Notes under the pieces: generated by a model | Database searches by the model: none | Seen by the model: only the letters and a program-made list of their open reading frames with translations | Told to the model about the DNA's origin: nothing | Position numbers and translations under genes: made by a program | Shown: in pieces, positions 10,004 through 19,779 of the stretch | Position numbering within the stretch: position 1 is the stretch's first letter | Layout of the letters: each line of letters starts with the position of its first letter | From: Takakia lepidozioides | Taxonomy: Eukaryota; Streptophyta; Takakiopsida; Takakiales; Takakiaceae | NCBI GenBank assembly: GCA_030704615.1 | Contig: CM060734.1 | Span: 48,130,042-48,190,041 of the forward strand | Length of the DNA stretch: 60,000 nucleotides | Reading direction: 5' to 3'

Positions 10004-10956
10004 TTGCCCATAGAACTTGGTCTCATGGGAGGACATTTGGCATTTCAGAACCTCTTGCAGCGGTACCTCCTGGACCCCATGCATTGTGAGAAGAACTTCT
10101 GCGAGAACATTCTGAAGACTATCTTTGGGGAGAAGGATACGATAAACGTACGAAAGGACATGGAGATTGAAGGGATACGGTCACATCTGTGGCTAAGGCC
10201 TGATCCAAATAGACCAGGCAAAGTGCTCATGCCAGCAGCATCATACGTCCTGACCAAATCAGAGCAAGAGGAATTTTTGAAGACATTGGGAGCCATGAAA
10301 GTGCCAACCGGATTCTCGGGTGCTTTCCAAAAGCATGCCATAAACAAGAAATGGTCGGGGATGAAGTCACATGATCTACACGTGATGATGCAGCAGATTT
10401 TGCCAGTGTGCATTCGGGGTACGATGGCGTCGGGTCCTCGAACAGCCATAATGCGTGTAAGTCGAGTGTTTAGGAAGATTTGTGCGAAGGTGTGGGATCC
10501 GAGGGACATTACATCGCTGCATGAGGATGTGGCTGTGACCCTATGTTTGCTGGAGAAAGAATTCCCTCCATCATTCTTTGACGTCATGACGCACTTGCTA
10601 GTGCATCTTGTAGAGGAGCTGCATGTGTGTGGGCCCGTAGCCAGCCGTTGGATGTACCCCATGGAGAGGTACATGAAGGATCTGAAGGGGTATGTACGCA
10701 ACATGGCACGGCCAGAGGGGAGTATGGCGGAGGGCTACATCCGCGACGAAGCCCTGGGCTTCATGACAAGTATATGTCTTCATTTGATGCAATACAACGA
10801 CGGGTGTGGGACGAGAACGAGGAAGAAGGAGTTGTAGGCGAGGTCCTAGAAGGTGGTGGAACAAAGCGTGCCATGAGCCCGCGCCTTCGGGATGTGGCAC
10901 ATGATTATGTGCTGAACAACACAACAACCATGACACCATGGAGACAGTGGGTGTAA
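10004..10956 (+). pseudogene. CACTA transposase, DUF4218 module and C-terminus
   Basis: After a putative intron (about 9791-10015) the frame gives LLQRYLLDPMHCEKNFCENI, the usual end of Tnp2, then DUF4218: MKSHDLHVMMQQILPVCIRG, VTLCLLEKEFPPSFFDVMTH, LLVHLVEELHVCGPVASRWM, YPMERYMKDLKGYVRNMARP and EGSMAEGYIRDEALGFMT. At about 10770 (ATGACAAGTATATG) the reading must change frame by one base to continue as KYMSSFDAIQRRVWDENEEE and VAHDYVLNN to a stop at 10956. Both frames stay family-like, so this is a one-base deletion rather than an intron. DUF4218 lies C-terminal to Tnp2 in most plant CACTA proteins; its biochemical role is not known to me. Confidence 0.85.
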
Positions 10957-11289
10957 ACTTTACATCCCTCCTGTGCTATTCTTAATGGTCTTTGTATGCA
11001 TGAATTACATATATATTGTCACAAGTCATTCCGGCCACTATGGGAGTGGGATCGTGTACTAACAGGGTGCTTCAGACGACAACAGAGGTGTTTCGTAGTT
11101 GGTGTTGTTGCTTGCAAGTGATCATGAAGTAGGCTGCATCACTACAATGTGCTTGAAAGGACACACTCTACATGTGGCATGCATGTACAGTACGGTGTTG
11201 GTCAGGGGGACTGAGTTGCAGCTTCTATTTGGTTTCTGCCAGAAAATACGCAGCGGAGAAGGTCCGCCTGAAAACGGAACGGAGAGCAT

Positions 11290-12129
11290 TTGCAAAAGCA
11301 TGGCGGAGGGGCGGTCGTAGGCGCAGATCCCCGGTGGAGTACCCGACAACAATGGAGGAGCTGCCAGCCCTTTACAGTGTGGGTCAGATCTGCAATTGCA
11401 GTGTACGCATCAGAGAACGAGGACCCAGATGAGGGCATGGTGAGTCTGTCATTCCCCCCAGGGCTGATTGCCACTTCGTACCGGTCAATGAAAGCATATG
11501 GCAATCACTATAGAGTGGACGATGCCAACACCAGCCTCCTGGTGACTTATGACAGCGGAGTGGCATCATTTTTTGAACAAGAGAGTAGGAGCTGTGCACG
11601 AGATCGGAATCCAATTTCATGCCATGTGCAATATGTAGGAGTGATCAAAGAGATCCTTAAACTAGACTATGGTCTTGTGAAGCCAATTCTATTCCGTTGT
11701 TCTTGGGTAAAAGCCAATATGGTAGGAGAGAATGCCACCATGAAACGGGATGAGTACGGGTTCCTCCTTGCTGATTTCAGAAAAATGCTACCACAAGATG
11801 AAGAGCCATTCATCTTCCCATCGCAAGTTGAGCAAGTTTTCTTTTCAGATGACATCCATGCGCCGGGATGGAAGGTGGTTCTTCACAAGGACCCCCGGGC
11901 CAAACGAGTCGTTGCCGACGTCCATGATCTGGACCTAGGGGAGAATGCCGACCACGAGGGTCTGAGGGAACCACGAAATCTACCAAATACGGCCGAACCA
12001 GTCTCTTTGGAAGGAGCAGTTACCTTTAATGAGGAAGACATTCCAGGGTTGGTAATTACCGCCAGGCAAATTGTAGATGTGGGTAGTGAAGGGGAAGATT
12101 ATTTGGATACGGATAGTGAGCCCAGCTGA
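11290..12129 (+). CDS. CACTA DUF4216 module
   Basis: The ORF contains ENEDPDEGMVSLSFPPGLIA, VTYDSGVASFFEQ, VGVIKEILKLDYGLVKPILF, RCSWVKANMVGENATMKRDE and a Phe/Gln-rich end (FPSQVEQVFFSDDIHAPGWK), matching DUF4216, normally the last domain of plant CACTA transposases. It is followed by an acidic tail (GSEGEDYLDTDSEPS) and a TGA. It is likely the terminal exon of the transposase, separated from DUF4218 by an intron between about 10957 and 11400. The first roughly 40 codons of the open frame do not look like the domain and may be intronic. Confidence 0.75.
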   Translation: MQKHGGGAVVGADPRWSTRQQWRSCQPFTVWVRSAIAVYASENEDPDEGMVSLSFPPGLIATSYRSMKAYGNHYRVDDANTSLLVTYDSGVASFFEQESRSCARDRNPISCHVQYVGVIKEILKLDYGLVKPILFRCSWVKANMVGENATMKRDEYGFLLADFRKMLPQDEEPFIFPSQVEQVFFSDDIHAPGWKVVLHKDPRAKRVVADVHDLDLGENADHEGLREPRNLPNTAEPVSLEGAVTFNEEDIPGLVITARQIVDVGSEGEDYLDTDSEPS

Positions 12130-13640
12130 ATCTCAGTGTCCATTAAGCCGGAAGCTCATAGACGAGAGCTATGCTAAGGACTCTTACTGTCCTTAGAACC
12201 CATTTTGTACAGTCCTGCTTATAAGCAAGGGCGAGACAGTTAATAGTATCGATAATGTATGGGTATGTGGTCACTGACTGTCTTGTGAACAAACCTTTTT
12301 TTGTTCTGCCCATATTGTTTCTGACATGTGAGGAGAGGATCGTCTTCATGTACGGGAAGTAGACATGAATGCGTGCATGCATTTTCTGGCCCATCTGCAT
12401 GCTTTCCAGGAACAAAGACCAGTGGAATGGGGGGTGTCTCCAAAGGAGCAGGACCGAACGACACCTTTGTGTGCTTCCCTTGCTTTCCTTCTCACCGTTG
12501 TTCCATTCTCCCACCTGCCCAATAGCAGCACTCTCGAAGCAATAGCATGACATATGTTTGCACATGGTCTTCTTCACCAGTGAATGAGCTTTTATGCTAC
12601 ATGTACTGCCCCGTCCACATTAACGTTGATCCCTGCAAGCGCTTGGCAAGACACCCCAGAGCCGCAAATCCAGCAACCACCACAAACACATCTAACTGAT
12701 TGTAGTGACACGGGAATAGCTCAATTGTAGAGGAATTGAACCTCCAGCCAAATGAATGGCTCTGCCCCTTGTAGCACAAGTGCGATGCAAAAACAAGGTG
12801 AGTACAAAATGAAGAAGCACTTACGAGGTCCCCATCCCTGGGATGGGCTCCCACTTCTGCTCTGGAACTGTGCATGCCTGAGTAGCACCAAAATGCATGA
12901 ATCCTAAGCCTGAATGTCAAATGCAGGTTTATGTCGCGATGTAGCACGCCATCATCTAACCTGTAGTTTCCAGTTTCACTGGTGTCACATTTGCCTTCAA
13001 GTCAACATCAAAATTAAGTCCACCTATGCGCAAATCGCAGAATCTCTCATGACACCATCTGCGTACCGAAAAACTGGTTTGGCATGATATAATTGTAGTT
13101 CACAACCTTAATGAACGCTTTCTGCCTTTACCTCTCCGTGCGCTCCATCGTGCCTCCATCCAGCACATTCTGTAAATGTTGAATGACCAAGAACCCGATG
13201 TCACACCGTTCTGAGAAGCCACTACGCGCGCTCACAGTATACGAAGGCCTTGCCGTGTCAGGATTTGCATTCCCACGTCCCGCCATGTCCGACGCAGCAC
13301 TTGCATCCTTGCCAGACAGGCCAGGTGGAGGCAGCATGTATTAAAATATCTATTCCCCCAAGGCCACATTTTGTTTACCTCTTTTTGTGAAAGCCAGCAA
13401 ATGTGCTGCCGAGTCATGGGTGCAATGAATGCGCAGTGGTTCATGGAGTCGTTGAGTCGACTACATATTCACTTTAATGAATAAATATCTTTATTCCATT
13501 AATCGAATTAGGAATGCAAATTTGTAGTCGCATGTGTAGTAATTACAACCACTTGCAATTTTGGCTTTTTCAAATTTTGTCTGTTTCGACTCTCCAGTAG
13601 TCTCGTTTACTACCAAGTGGTTCCCGGAGTGGTCGCGGAC
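12130..13640. other. spacer, probable CACTA 3' region and unknown DNA
   Basis: Only short ORFs on both strands; no domain, RNA gene or terminal repeat was recognised. A small inverted repeat built on CTAAGGAC/GTCCTTAG occurs at about 12174-12197, which could be subterminal CACTA sequence or a terminator-like hairpin. Confidence 0.3.
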
Positions 13641-14345
13641 ATGCAGTCAATTCGAAAAAGACATGAATGCTTCTAGTGGAGGAACAACCTCAGCGATGAA
13701 AGGCGACCCAAATCTGAGAGCAGTGGGATGAAGCTTACTTGTCCAATGTTCCCAGGGCCCTATTCCATTCCCAACCCAAACATCCTTAACCCCAGAAATG
13801 CATGCCCTATCCCAAGAGGCCCAGCGAGTAGAGCAGTTAGCTAGCACAGAGCAATCAATGCATATTTCCAAAGAGAGGCTGCCGAAAGGCCTCGTCCCAG
13901 GATTTGGGTGGGGTTTGGTATAGGAACTCCCTTAATAGTGTCCAAGCTTTCCATACAACTTGCCAGGCTAAAGATCCCTGGCACACCCGGACGTTCTTGG
14001 AACCCCCCTGAACCAGCCAATGAAATTTGGGCAACCAAGATGGACTAGAGGATGGAGTTGAGGATTGAATGTTCAGCCAAAACAAATACTTCCAACGGCC
14101 TGCTGAAGGCAAGAATGCCCGTGGGATCCATTTACCAAGAAGAGCGGTAATCTCACTTTCCAGGTCCAAAATCCCAAGCCCCCCCTAATTCTTCTTGCTC
14201 GTCTAGCCAACGAAGTATCAGAAGCACCCCATAGGAAATTTCGAATCATTGCTTTAATAGCACGCAAGATGAAAGGATCAGGATCCTAGACCGAGGCTAC
14301 AAACCAAATGGCTGCAGAAAGGACTTGGTTAGCAACCAAAGCTCT
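13640..14345 (-). pseudogene. LINE (L1-like) reverse transcriptase C-terminal remnant
   Basis: Two minus-strand frames together read GRALVANQVLSAAIWFVA, AIKAMIRNFLWGAS, a Gly-rich turn (GLGILDLES-like) and ITALLGKWIPRAFLPSAGRW, with a Trp-rich end (AWTLLREFLYQTP). This order (VxNxVLSA..WF, IRNFLWG, GGLGxxDLE, ALLGKW) is characteristic of the region after the RT palm in plant L1-type LINEs. The catalytic core is missing and at least one frameshift is needed. It abuts the PPR pseudogene on the other strand at about 14400. Confidence 0.65.
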
Positions 14346-14400
14346 GCCCACAATGGAGAGCTGAGAGGAACACCAGAAGGTTAATCTGGATTTCAAGGTT

Positions 14401-15180
14401 TTGTAGGATGCAATGATTGCAGTATATGCCCAGAGTGATCATGGAAGGCAAACGGGTGAGTGGCATCAGCCCCAAACATACCTGGATCATTGGCACTATA
14501 CAGGTGCTAATGGCCTTGAAGAGCGCACTTTTGACATTGTAACTGAAGGGGTTAAGGCTACACCAGCAAAGGTAATTCAGAAAGGCAAGGGGCTGTCTGC
14601 AGATTATGGAAATGGAGGGGTGAAGCCCAACCAGGTGACGTTCATGTGCATTTGCAATACATATGTGAACTTGACAACCCTGGGGAAAGACAAAGAGGTC
14701 CCTACTGATGTCATTGGAGCTGAAGTTGTGCCAAGTATCAGCTTGGGCACTTCCCTCATTGACATGTATGCCAAGTGTGGGGGTAACAAGGATGCAAAGC
14801 GGGTGTTTGTCAATATGGCTGAATGAGATATGGTGACATCTGATGCAATGATTGCAGGATGTGCCCGACATAGTTGTGGAATTCAGGCTCTGGAGATGCA
14901 TGAGCAATTGATGTGGGAAGGTTTAAAGCCCAACCAAGTCATGTTTGCTTCAGGGCACACGTCGGCCCTACAACTCTTGAAAAGGGATGGCAGGTCTATG
15001 CTGACATTTATGAAGGCTAGAATTGTACCAAATGTCAATCTGAACAGCGCCCTCATGGACATGTATGCCAAACATGGGAGAACCAGAGATGCACGACAAG
15101 TGTTTGACAGTATGGTTCAACAAAATGTTGTCTCATGGAACGCCATGATTGCAGGAAATGCTCAACCTGGTTGTAACGGA
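14401..15180 (+). pseudogene. PPR protein remnant (PLS type)
   Basis: Repeated plant PPR motifs are visible: AMIAVYAQSDHG-like start, GVKPNQVTFMCICNTYVNLT, VVPSISLGTSLIDMYAKCGG, DAKRVFVNMAE, then after an in-frame TGA at 14824 MIAGCARHSCGIQALEMHEQ, GLKPNQVMFASG, NLNSALMDMYAKHGR, TRDARQVFDSMVQQNVVSWN and AMIAG. At least four 31-36-residue units can be counted. The frame is interrupted and has no start, targeting peptide, E or DYW domain, so it is a decayed copy. Downstream (15180-15410) the frame stays open but loses PPR character. Confidence 0.75.
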
Positions 15181-15519
15181 ACGATAAGCTATGTTGAAGG
15201 CCACACCTGTAAGGATGATGAGAGCAAACAGCTCAGGTCTAGGGCTGGGAGACGTGTTCAAGCTATGACAAGGAAGCCTCATGGAGAAAGAGGGAGCAGT
15301 GACCAACTGGTATGCCATGATTGGCCACCAACGATGCAAATGGAATTGGGACCTGCTGTTGAGGACAACCTGCATGCAAGAAATGGGGCAATACAAAGGA
15401 GCAAGTGGTAACTGAGCTGGAGAACAAAGAAAGAAGGGAGTCCATCAGCACCACAACAACAGCAATGGTCACGTTGGGATTGATGGGTAGTCCATTCATA
15501 AGCAATGTTGGACCAGAAA

Positions 15520-16165
15520 GGTTGTCATGTTTGTTCAAAGAACGCTGGCCTGAGTGGGATACAAATCACAAAACCAAATCTGCAGCAGACCTTTTCTATC
15601 GATTTGCACTTGACACAGCAGGGCCGTTACCCAAAACTAGAGAAGGAAACCAGTATGCAATCATGGCCATCGATCACTTTTCAAAGTGGGTAGAGGCAGC
15701 TTCAGTGTGTGACCACACTGCTGCGCTCACAGCACGGTTCTTGGAAGAGCAGATCATATACAGGTATGGGGTACCTAGTGTGGTGTTGACAGATCAGGGA
15801 TGCGAGTGGCAAAGAGAATTCAAGAAAACATGTCAAAAAATTTGGAATTAGACACGAGAATTCAGCGCCCTACTGGCCATAGTGCAATGGCATGGTGGAG
15901 CGATTAATAAAATCATTGAAGCAAAGCATAGTTACCTTGGGAGGAGAGACAGGGAATGATTGGGATCGCAATGTGTACAAGGTTGTTTTCGGGTATAGAA
16001 TCAGTGTGCATGCATCAACGAATGTTTCACCCTTCAAGGTCCTCATAAGCAGGGACATGCGAATGAGCGTGGACAATGAAATTGGGACGATCACCGAGAT
16101 AGTGGAACTGAACGATGATGAAGCCTCGGGGGTGCACCCCAGCCAACCTGTACCAGCCACGTGCG
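15520..16165 (+). pseudogene. Ty3/gypsy integrase core, degenerate
   Basis: Two frames encode a retroviral-type integrase: FALDTAGPLPKTREGNQYAI (first Asp), MAIDHFSKWVEA, FLEEQIIYRYGVPSVVLTDQ (second Asp), then after a TAG at 15849 FSAPYWP, a further stop, and NGMVERLIKSLKQSIVTLGG (Glu of the D,D,E triad). A Cys pair and Lys-rich piece (15505-15600, other frame) may be the end of the zinc-binding N-domain. Reverse transcriptase is not present upstream. The C-terminal part resumes at 17190 after an insertion. A truncated, dead gypsy copy unrelated to the methyltransferase elements downstream. Confidence 0.8.
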
Positions 16166-16262
16166 TGCACAGGAGGGGTATTTTTAAGCCCCCTATGTAC
16201 AGCATAATACATACATAGGGGGGATAAGAAACACCTTAAATATAAGTCTACAGGGTTAGCAT

Positions 16263-16332
16263 GATTAGGAGGGTAGCGTAGTGGTAAGGGTCACCATTGT
16301 CATGGCTCTCATCGTAGGTTCAAATTTCATGG
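16263..16332 (+). repeat. tRNA-like (SINE head) promoter module
   Basis: Box A-like TAGCGTAGTGGTAAGG starts at 16274 and box B-like GGTTCAAATTTC lies at 16317-16328, spaced as in a tRNA gene. No convincing acceptor or anticodon stem can be drawn, so it is more likely a tRNA-derived SINE head than a tRNA gene. Confidence 0.4.
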
Positions 16333-16379
16333 TGTCTTGAATTTTTCGAAAACTTTGAAACTATGTATATATCACAAGG

Positions 16380-16440
16380 CAGATTTGAGCTCGAGACCAC
16401 TTGCACACCACAACCAATTCCATACCACTAGGCTAATCCA
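16380..16440 (-). repeat. second tRNA-like module, opposite strand
   Basis: On the minus strand GATTAGCCTAGTGGTATGG (ending near 16438) resembles box A and GAGCTCAAATCTG (16392-16380) resembles box B. It faces the plus-strand module at 16263; both begin with GATTAG. Confidence 0.35.
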
Positions 16441-17179
16441 CGATTTTTGAAACAGTTACAATGTTAAACAGTAATATACAATAAAGACAATGTTTTGTTT
16501 TGTATCATTGTTGAGATCTCCCCAACCGCGGGGCCCCAGCCCTGGTGTTTGGTACCATTGGAAAGCCCTCGATGAGGAGGGGTGCACTGGCTTGGTCTCA
16601 TAATTTTGGAACTTGCGGTGTGGGAGATATGAAATTTCAAGTACTTTTGGTCGTTGGAAACTCGCGAAAAATAACAAAATGGGCTTTCTTGCAACAATTA
16701 CTGGCCCTTTATTTATCCTTTGTACACGGGACATAAATGTAAATAATTGGGTTTTTATTTCAAATATGGCATGAACACAATATTGTTTGTAGGGTCCTTG
16801 AGATCTCCCAAACCGCAGGGCCTCTAGCTACGATTTTGGTACCGTTGGAAAGCCCTCAATGAGTAGGGATGCACCGACTTGGTTTCATAAAATTTGGACC
16901 TACATAGTAGTACAGGCCGATGTATGTTTTTAAATGAATAAACTTGATATTAAAAAAAATACATATACATATTTGAGGATATTTTTTAATTATTCGAAAA
17001 AGAAATATACATACAGTAGGGGGTATTTTTTTTAAATTACAAATTTCTATATATTTACAGGAGGGGGTTTTATAATCGTCAAAATGTATGTACAGAGGGG
17101 GTATAAATGATCCAAGGACCCGTATACAAGGGTTTTTTTTATTAGGCGGCGAACGCACGTGATGGACATTTTATAAAGA

Positions 17180-17460
17180 GTGCACATCCCAGGTTATGAA
17201 GCAACCATATCTGACATGATACAGAAGAAGGTAGCAGCTATTAGGGCGATCGAGGTAAGACTCCGCGGCAACGTGAAAGAGGCACAGGCCCAACAGCAAA
17301 GGGACTACAATGCCTGCCACAAGCACAATGATGAGCACCAGCACCTGGAGAATGAGAGCCTCGTAATGATGTTGAAGCCCGGTGCGAAGAGAAAGATGTA
17401 GGATCCCTGGGAGGGACCCTACCTTAGGGTGGAATATAAGGATGATGCAAAGATAAATGG
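17180..17460 (+). pseudogene. Ty3/gypsy integrase C-terminal fragment
   Basis: The frame reads IPGYEATISDMIQKKVAAIR and VKEAQAQQQRDYNACHKH, followed by LVMMLKPGAKRKM, a stop at 17399 and then DPWEGPYLRVEYKDDAK. The pattern of a helix with QQQ..YN, a GD.V-like strand and WEGPY is the usual linker and SH3-like end of gypsy integrases. It continues the element seen at 15520-16165. No LTR was recognised downstream. Confidence 0.65.
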
Positions 17461-18590
17461 GAGTGAGGGAGGACGACGATCTGAATGGAGTGTGCACGAT
17501 GAAGACTTCAGCGCACATTGAGGATGCCCCCGAGGACGAAGACAGTCAAGGAACGGAGTGCCCCACAGCTGTAGGTGTAAAGCAGGTGACACATCATTCG
17601 GACAAAGATGCTGGTCAGAACAGGCATGTCGGCTCGACAAGAGAGATGAATAAAGTAATGGATGAAGTGAGGATGTGCAACGATCATCCAACATAATTCA
17701 TTAAAGTGATGCCACAGAAGAATGGCTGGGGGTAGTGGAAATTTCATTCGTTGATGATTCGTTGAGTTTTAAGGGAAATGAAAGGATGTGGGCACTGAAT
17801 GGATGAATTATCATACTTCATCCACGGAATTATAGCTGCTTGCTGGATGAATTAAGGGTAGATTAAAAGTGATTTTGTCTTATGTTGGCTATATGAGAGG
17901 GGGATAACACCCGCAGGCTGGCCAAATCAGTTTTTAGTAAGGGATCACATGGCACCATGAGATACATTAAGGGCTGCCAGCTGACTTCCCGGAGGAGGGG
18001 AGGTGGTTAGGTAGGATTTAGGCTGGGATGGTGAGAGAGATAGTGCTTTTGACATTGGAGCTTTTGGGGAGCGCGAGGTCTCTTGGAGAGATGGATGCAA
18101 CGTGATATGGAGCAAAGTGGAATGGGCATTTGTGATCAGACTTAGTTGGTACTTGGAACTAGTGTGGAATGATGAGTGTGTTCAACCATAGAATAGAATC
18201 AAAATTTAGTAATGCATGAGTTTGATGGTTGGAATGATAGCATAGTGCAGAACTAGAGTTAGACATGACAATGACAACCAAGATCTTGAGAACACTTAGT
18301 TAGCCTGAAGGTTAGTCCAGGCAATATCCAAGTGCATAATAGATCAGTTGAGCCATATAGATAGTGAGGGATCAGATTGTTGTAGTGCCACTGCCCATAT
18401 GGGTGGATAGTAGTTCTTCCAAACTAAGTTGTGTGGGATAGCACACAGAAAACATAAGTGCTAGAGTAGAGATATCCCAAGGAGAATGATGTTGTCTTCT
18501 CTTCCGCTGCGGCAACATTCTATCCAAGGGGTGTCAAAGGGTAAGACAACGTAGAGTGAACATTTAGGTAGGCATTTCTTTTAGCCCCAC
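17461..18590. other. gene-poor spacer
   Basis: Only short unsupported ORFs. No domain, RNA gene or clear repeat is seen. Confidence 0.3.
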
Positions 18591-19316
18591 ACCGCCCCCT
18601 AAAGGAGAGGGAGGGTTTTTTTATTTTTTTTTTTTTTTTCTCCCTAGGCTCTCATTCTCATTCTCCTTTATCTATTTTTTGACGTTGCCCTCTCATTCAC
18701 TCCGTGACGAGATTTAGAGGACAAGGGAGGGGGTTTTTGAGCCGCTCCTCCCTTCGACCCCACTGCTCCCCGCTGCAGCTCTTTGGAAGCAGTGAGTTTT
18801 TTACGATTTTATGTTTAGTTTCTTACGCTGTTTTTTTTAAAAACTGAATGTCACACCTCAGCTGTTGAGTGCCGCACTGCAGCTGTTGAAGTTCACATAT
18901 TTCAGCCATTGAGTGCCTTTATTTAGTTAAAAATAAGGGGATACAAAGTGGGAAAAAAAAACCACTAAACGTATTCATACTTACTCTTTGAATGGTAAGA
19001 ACTTGAACTAACTTAGTACAATATAATATTTTATATTCTAATTTTAAGTATATTTTTGACATTGTTGTTATTGTAGTAGATTGAAGTGTATTGGATATGA
19101 GCATGAGAGATGTGACGCAGGGTCACTCCCTCCTCTTTCCCCAAATCTTCATGTAATTTATTATTTCACCAAGTTTTTTTTAAATTTAAATTAATATTTT
19201 TTAAATTAAATTTTAGGTGCGTATTTATTTATTAAATATGAATTAGTATTAATTACGCAGTTGTAATTTAAGCAATATTCTCATTTAGTTATTTGTTATT
19301 GTATTTGACTTAGGTG
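18591..19316 (+). other. possible GC-rich leader exon and intron
   Basis: An abrupt GC-rich block (18591-18795) holds a T tract at about 18617-18640 and ends in GAAGCA|GTGAGT, a plausible donor; the following 500 bases are AT-rich and end in TTGACTTAG near 19313, a plausible acceptor just before the CTD-like ORF. Taken together this resembles a 5' leader exon plus intron on the plus strand. It is speculative. Confidence 0.2.
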
Positions 19317-19382
19317 GATAATTTATGTCGAGTACACTTCAGAATCCAAGGACGTTCATGCTTTGGATAGATGTGATACTCC

Positions 19383-19666
19383 AAGTTCTCAACATCTTTT
19401 GACCATACCCCAGACTCTCCGGTCCTCATCTCGGACTCCCTTGGTTATATCTCCCCTGACTACATCTTGGGCTATACCGCAGGCTCCCCCGACTATGTCC
19501 CCGATTCCCCCGACTATATCCCAAGCTCCCCTACCTATACCCCGAGCTCCCCCACCTATACCCCGAACTATCATACCTACACTCCAAGGGAGCATAATTA
19601 TATCCCAGGAGTTGAATACGAAGGGGGATGTACTTGTAAAAATTGTTGTACTCATATTATTTTTTA
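19383..19666 (+). other. ORF with RNA polymerase II CTD-like heptads
   Basis: In the frame running from about 19377, Tyr and Pro recur at seven-residue spacing: GYTAGSPD, YVPDSPD, YIPSSPT, YTPSSPT, YTPNYHT, YTPREHN, YIPGVEY, then a Cys-containing end (CTCKNCC). The unit Y-x-P-x-S-P-x matches the consensus YSPTSPS of the largest subunit of RNA polymerase II. No other polymerase sequence is nearby. It may be a captured CTD fragment, an unrelated Tyr/Pro-rich cell-wall-type repeat or a chance minisatellite. A stop follows at 19665. Confidence 0.35.
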
Positions 19667-19779
19667 AATTTTTAAAAAAAGTTTGTAAGGCAGTGGTTTT
19701 AATATTGGTCATTCTTAAAGTGTGGTAAGGATGATAGAGAGATGGTTGTGGGTGATGGTACCTCTGCCAATGGATAGTG

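Larger units (their letters stand above)
16155..17165. mobile_element. repeat-rich insertion splitting the gypsy integrase
   Basis: Between the two halves of the integrase lie about 1 kb of non-coding DNA. Its edges show CACGTGCGT (from 16159) and the inverted ACGCACGTG (ending near 17161), which could be short terminal inverted repeats. Inside are a convergent pair of tRNA-like promoter modules (16263-16440), a direct repeat (16511-16615 and 16798-16902, sharing TTGAGATCTC and GTTGGAAAGCCCTC-like blocks) and several degenerate units with a TACA..GGGGGTAT theme at about 16205, 17010, 17053 and 17090. I do not recognise the family. Confidence 0.35.

Noticed and set aside
16263-16332. Functional tRNA gene
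   Set aside because: Boxes A and B are present but acceptor and anticodon stems do not pair.
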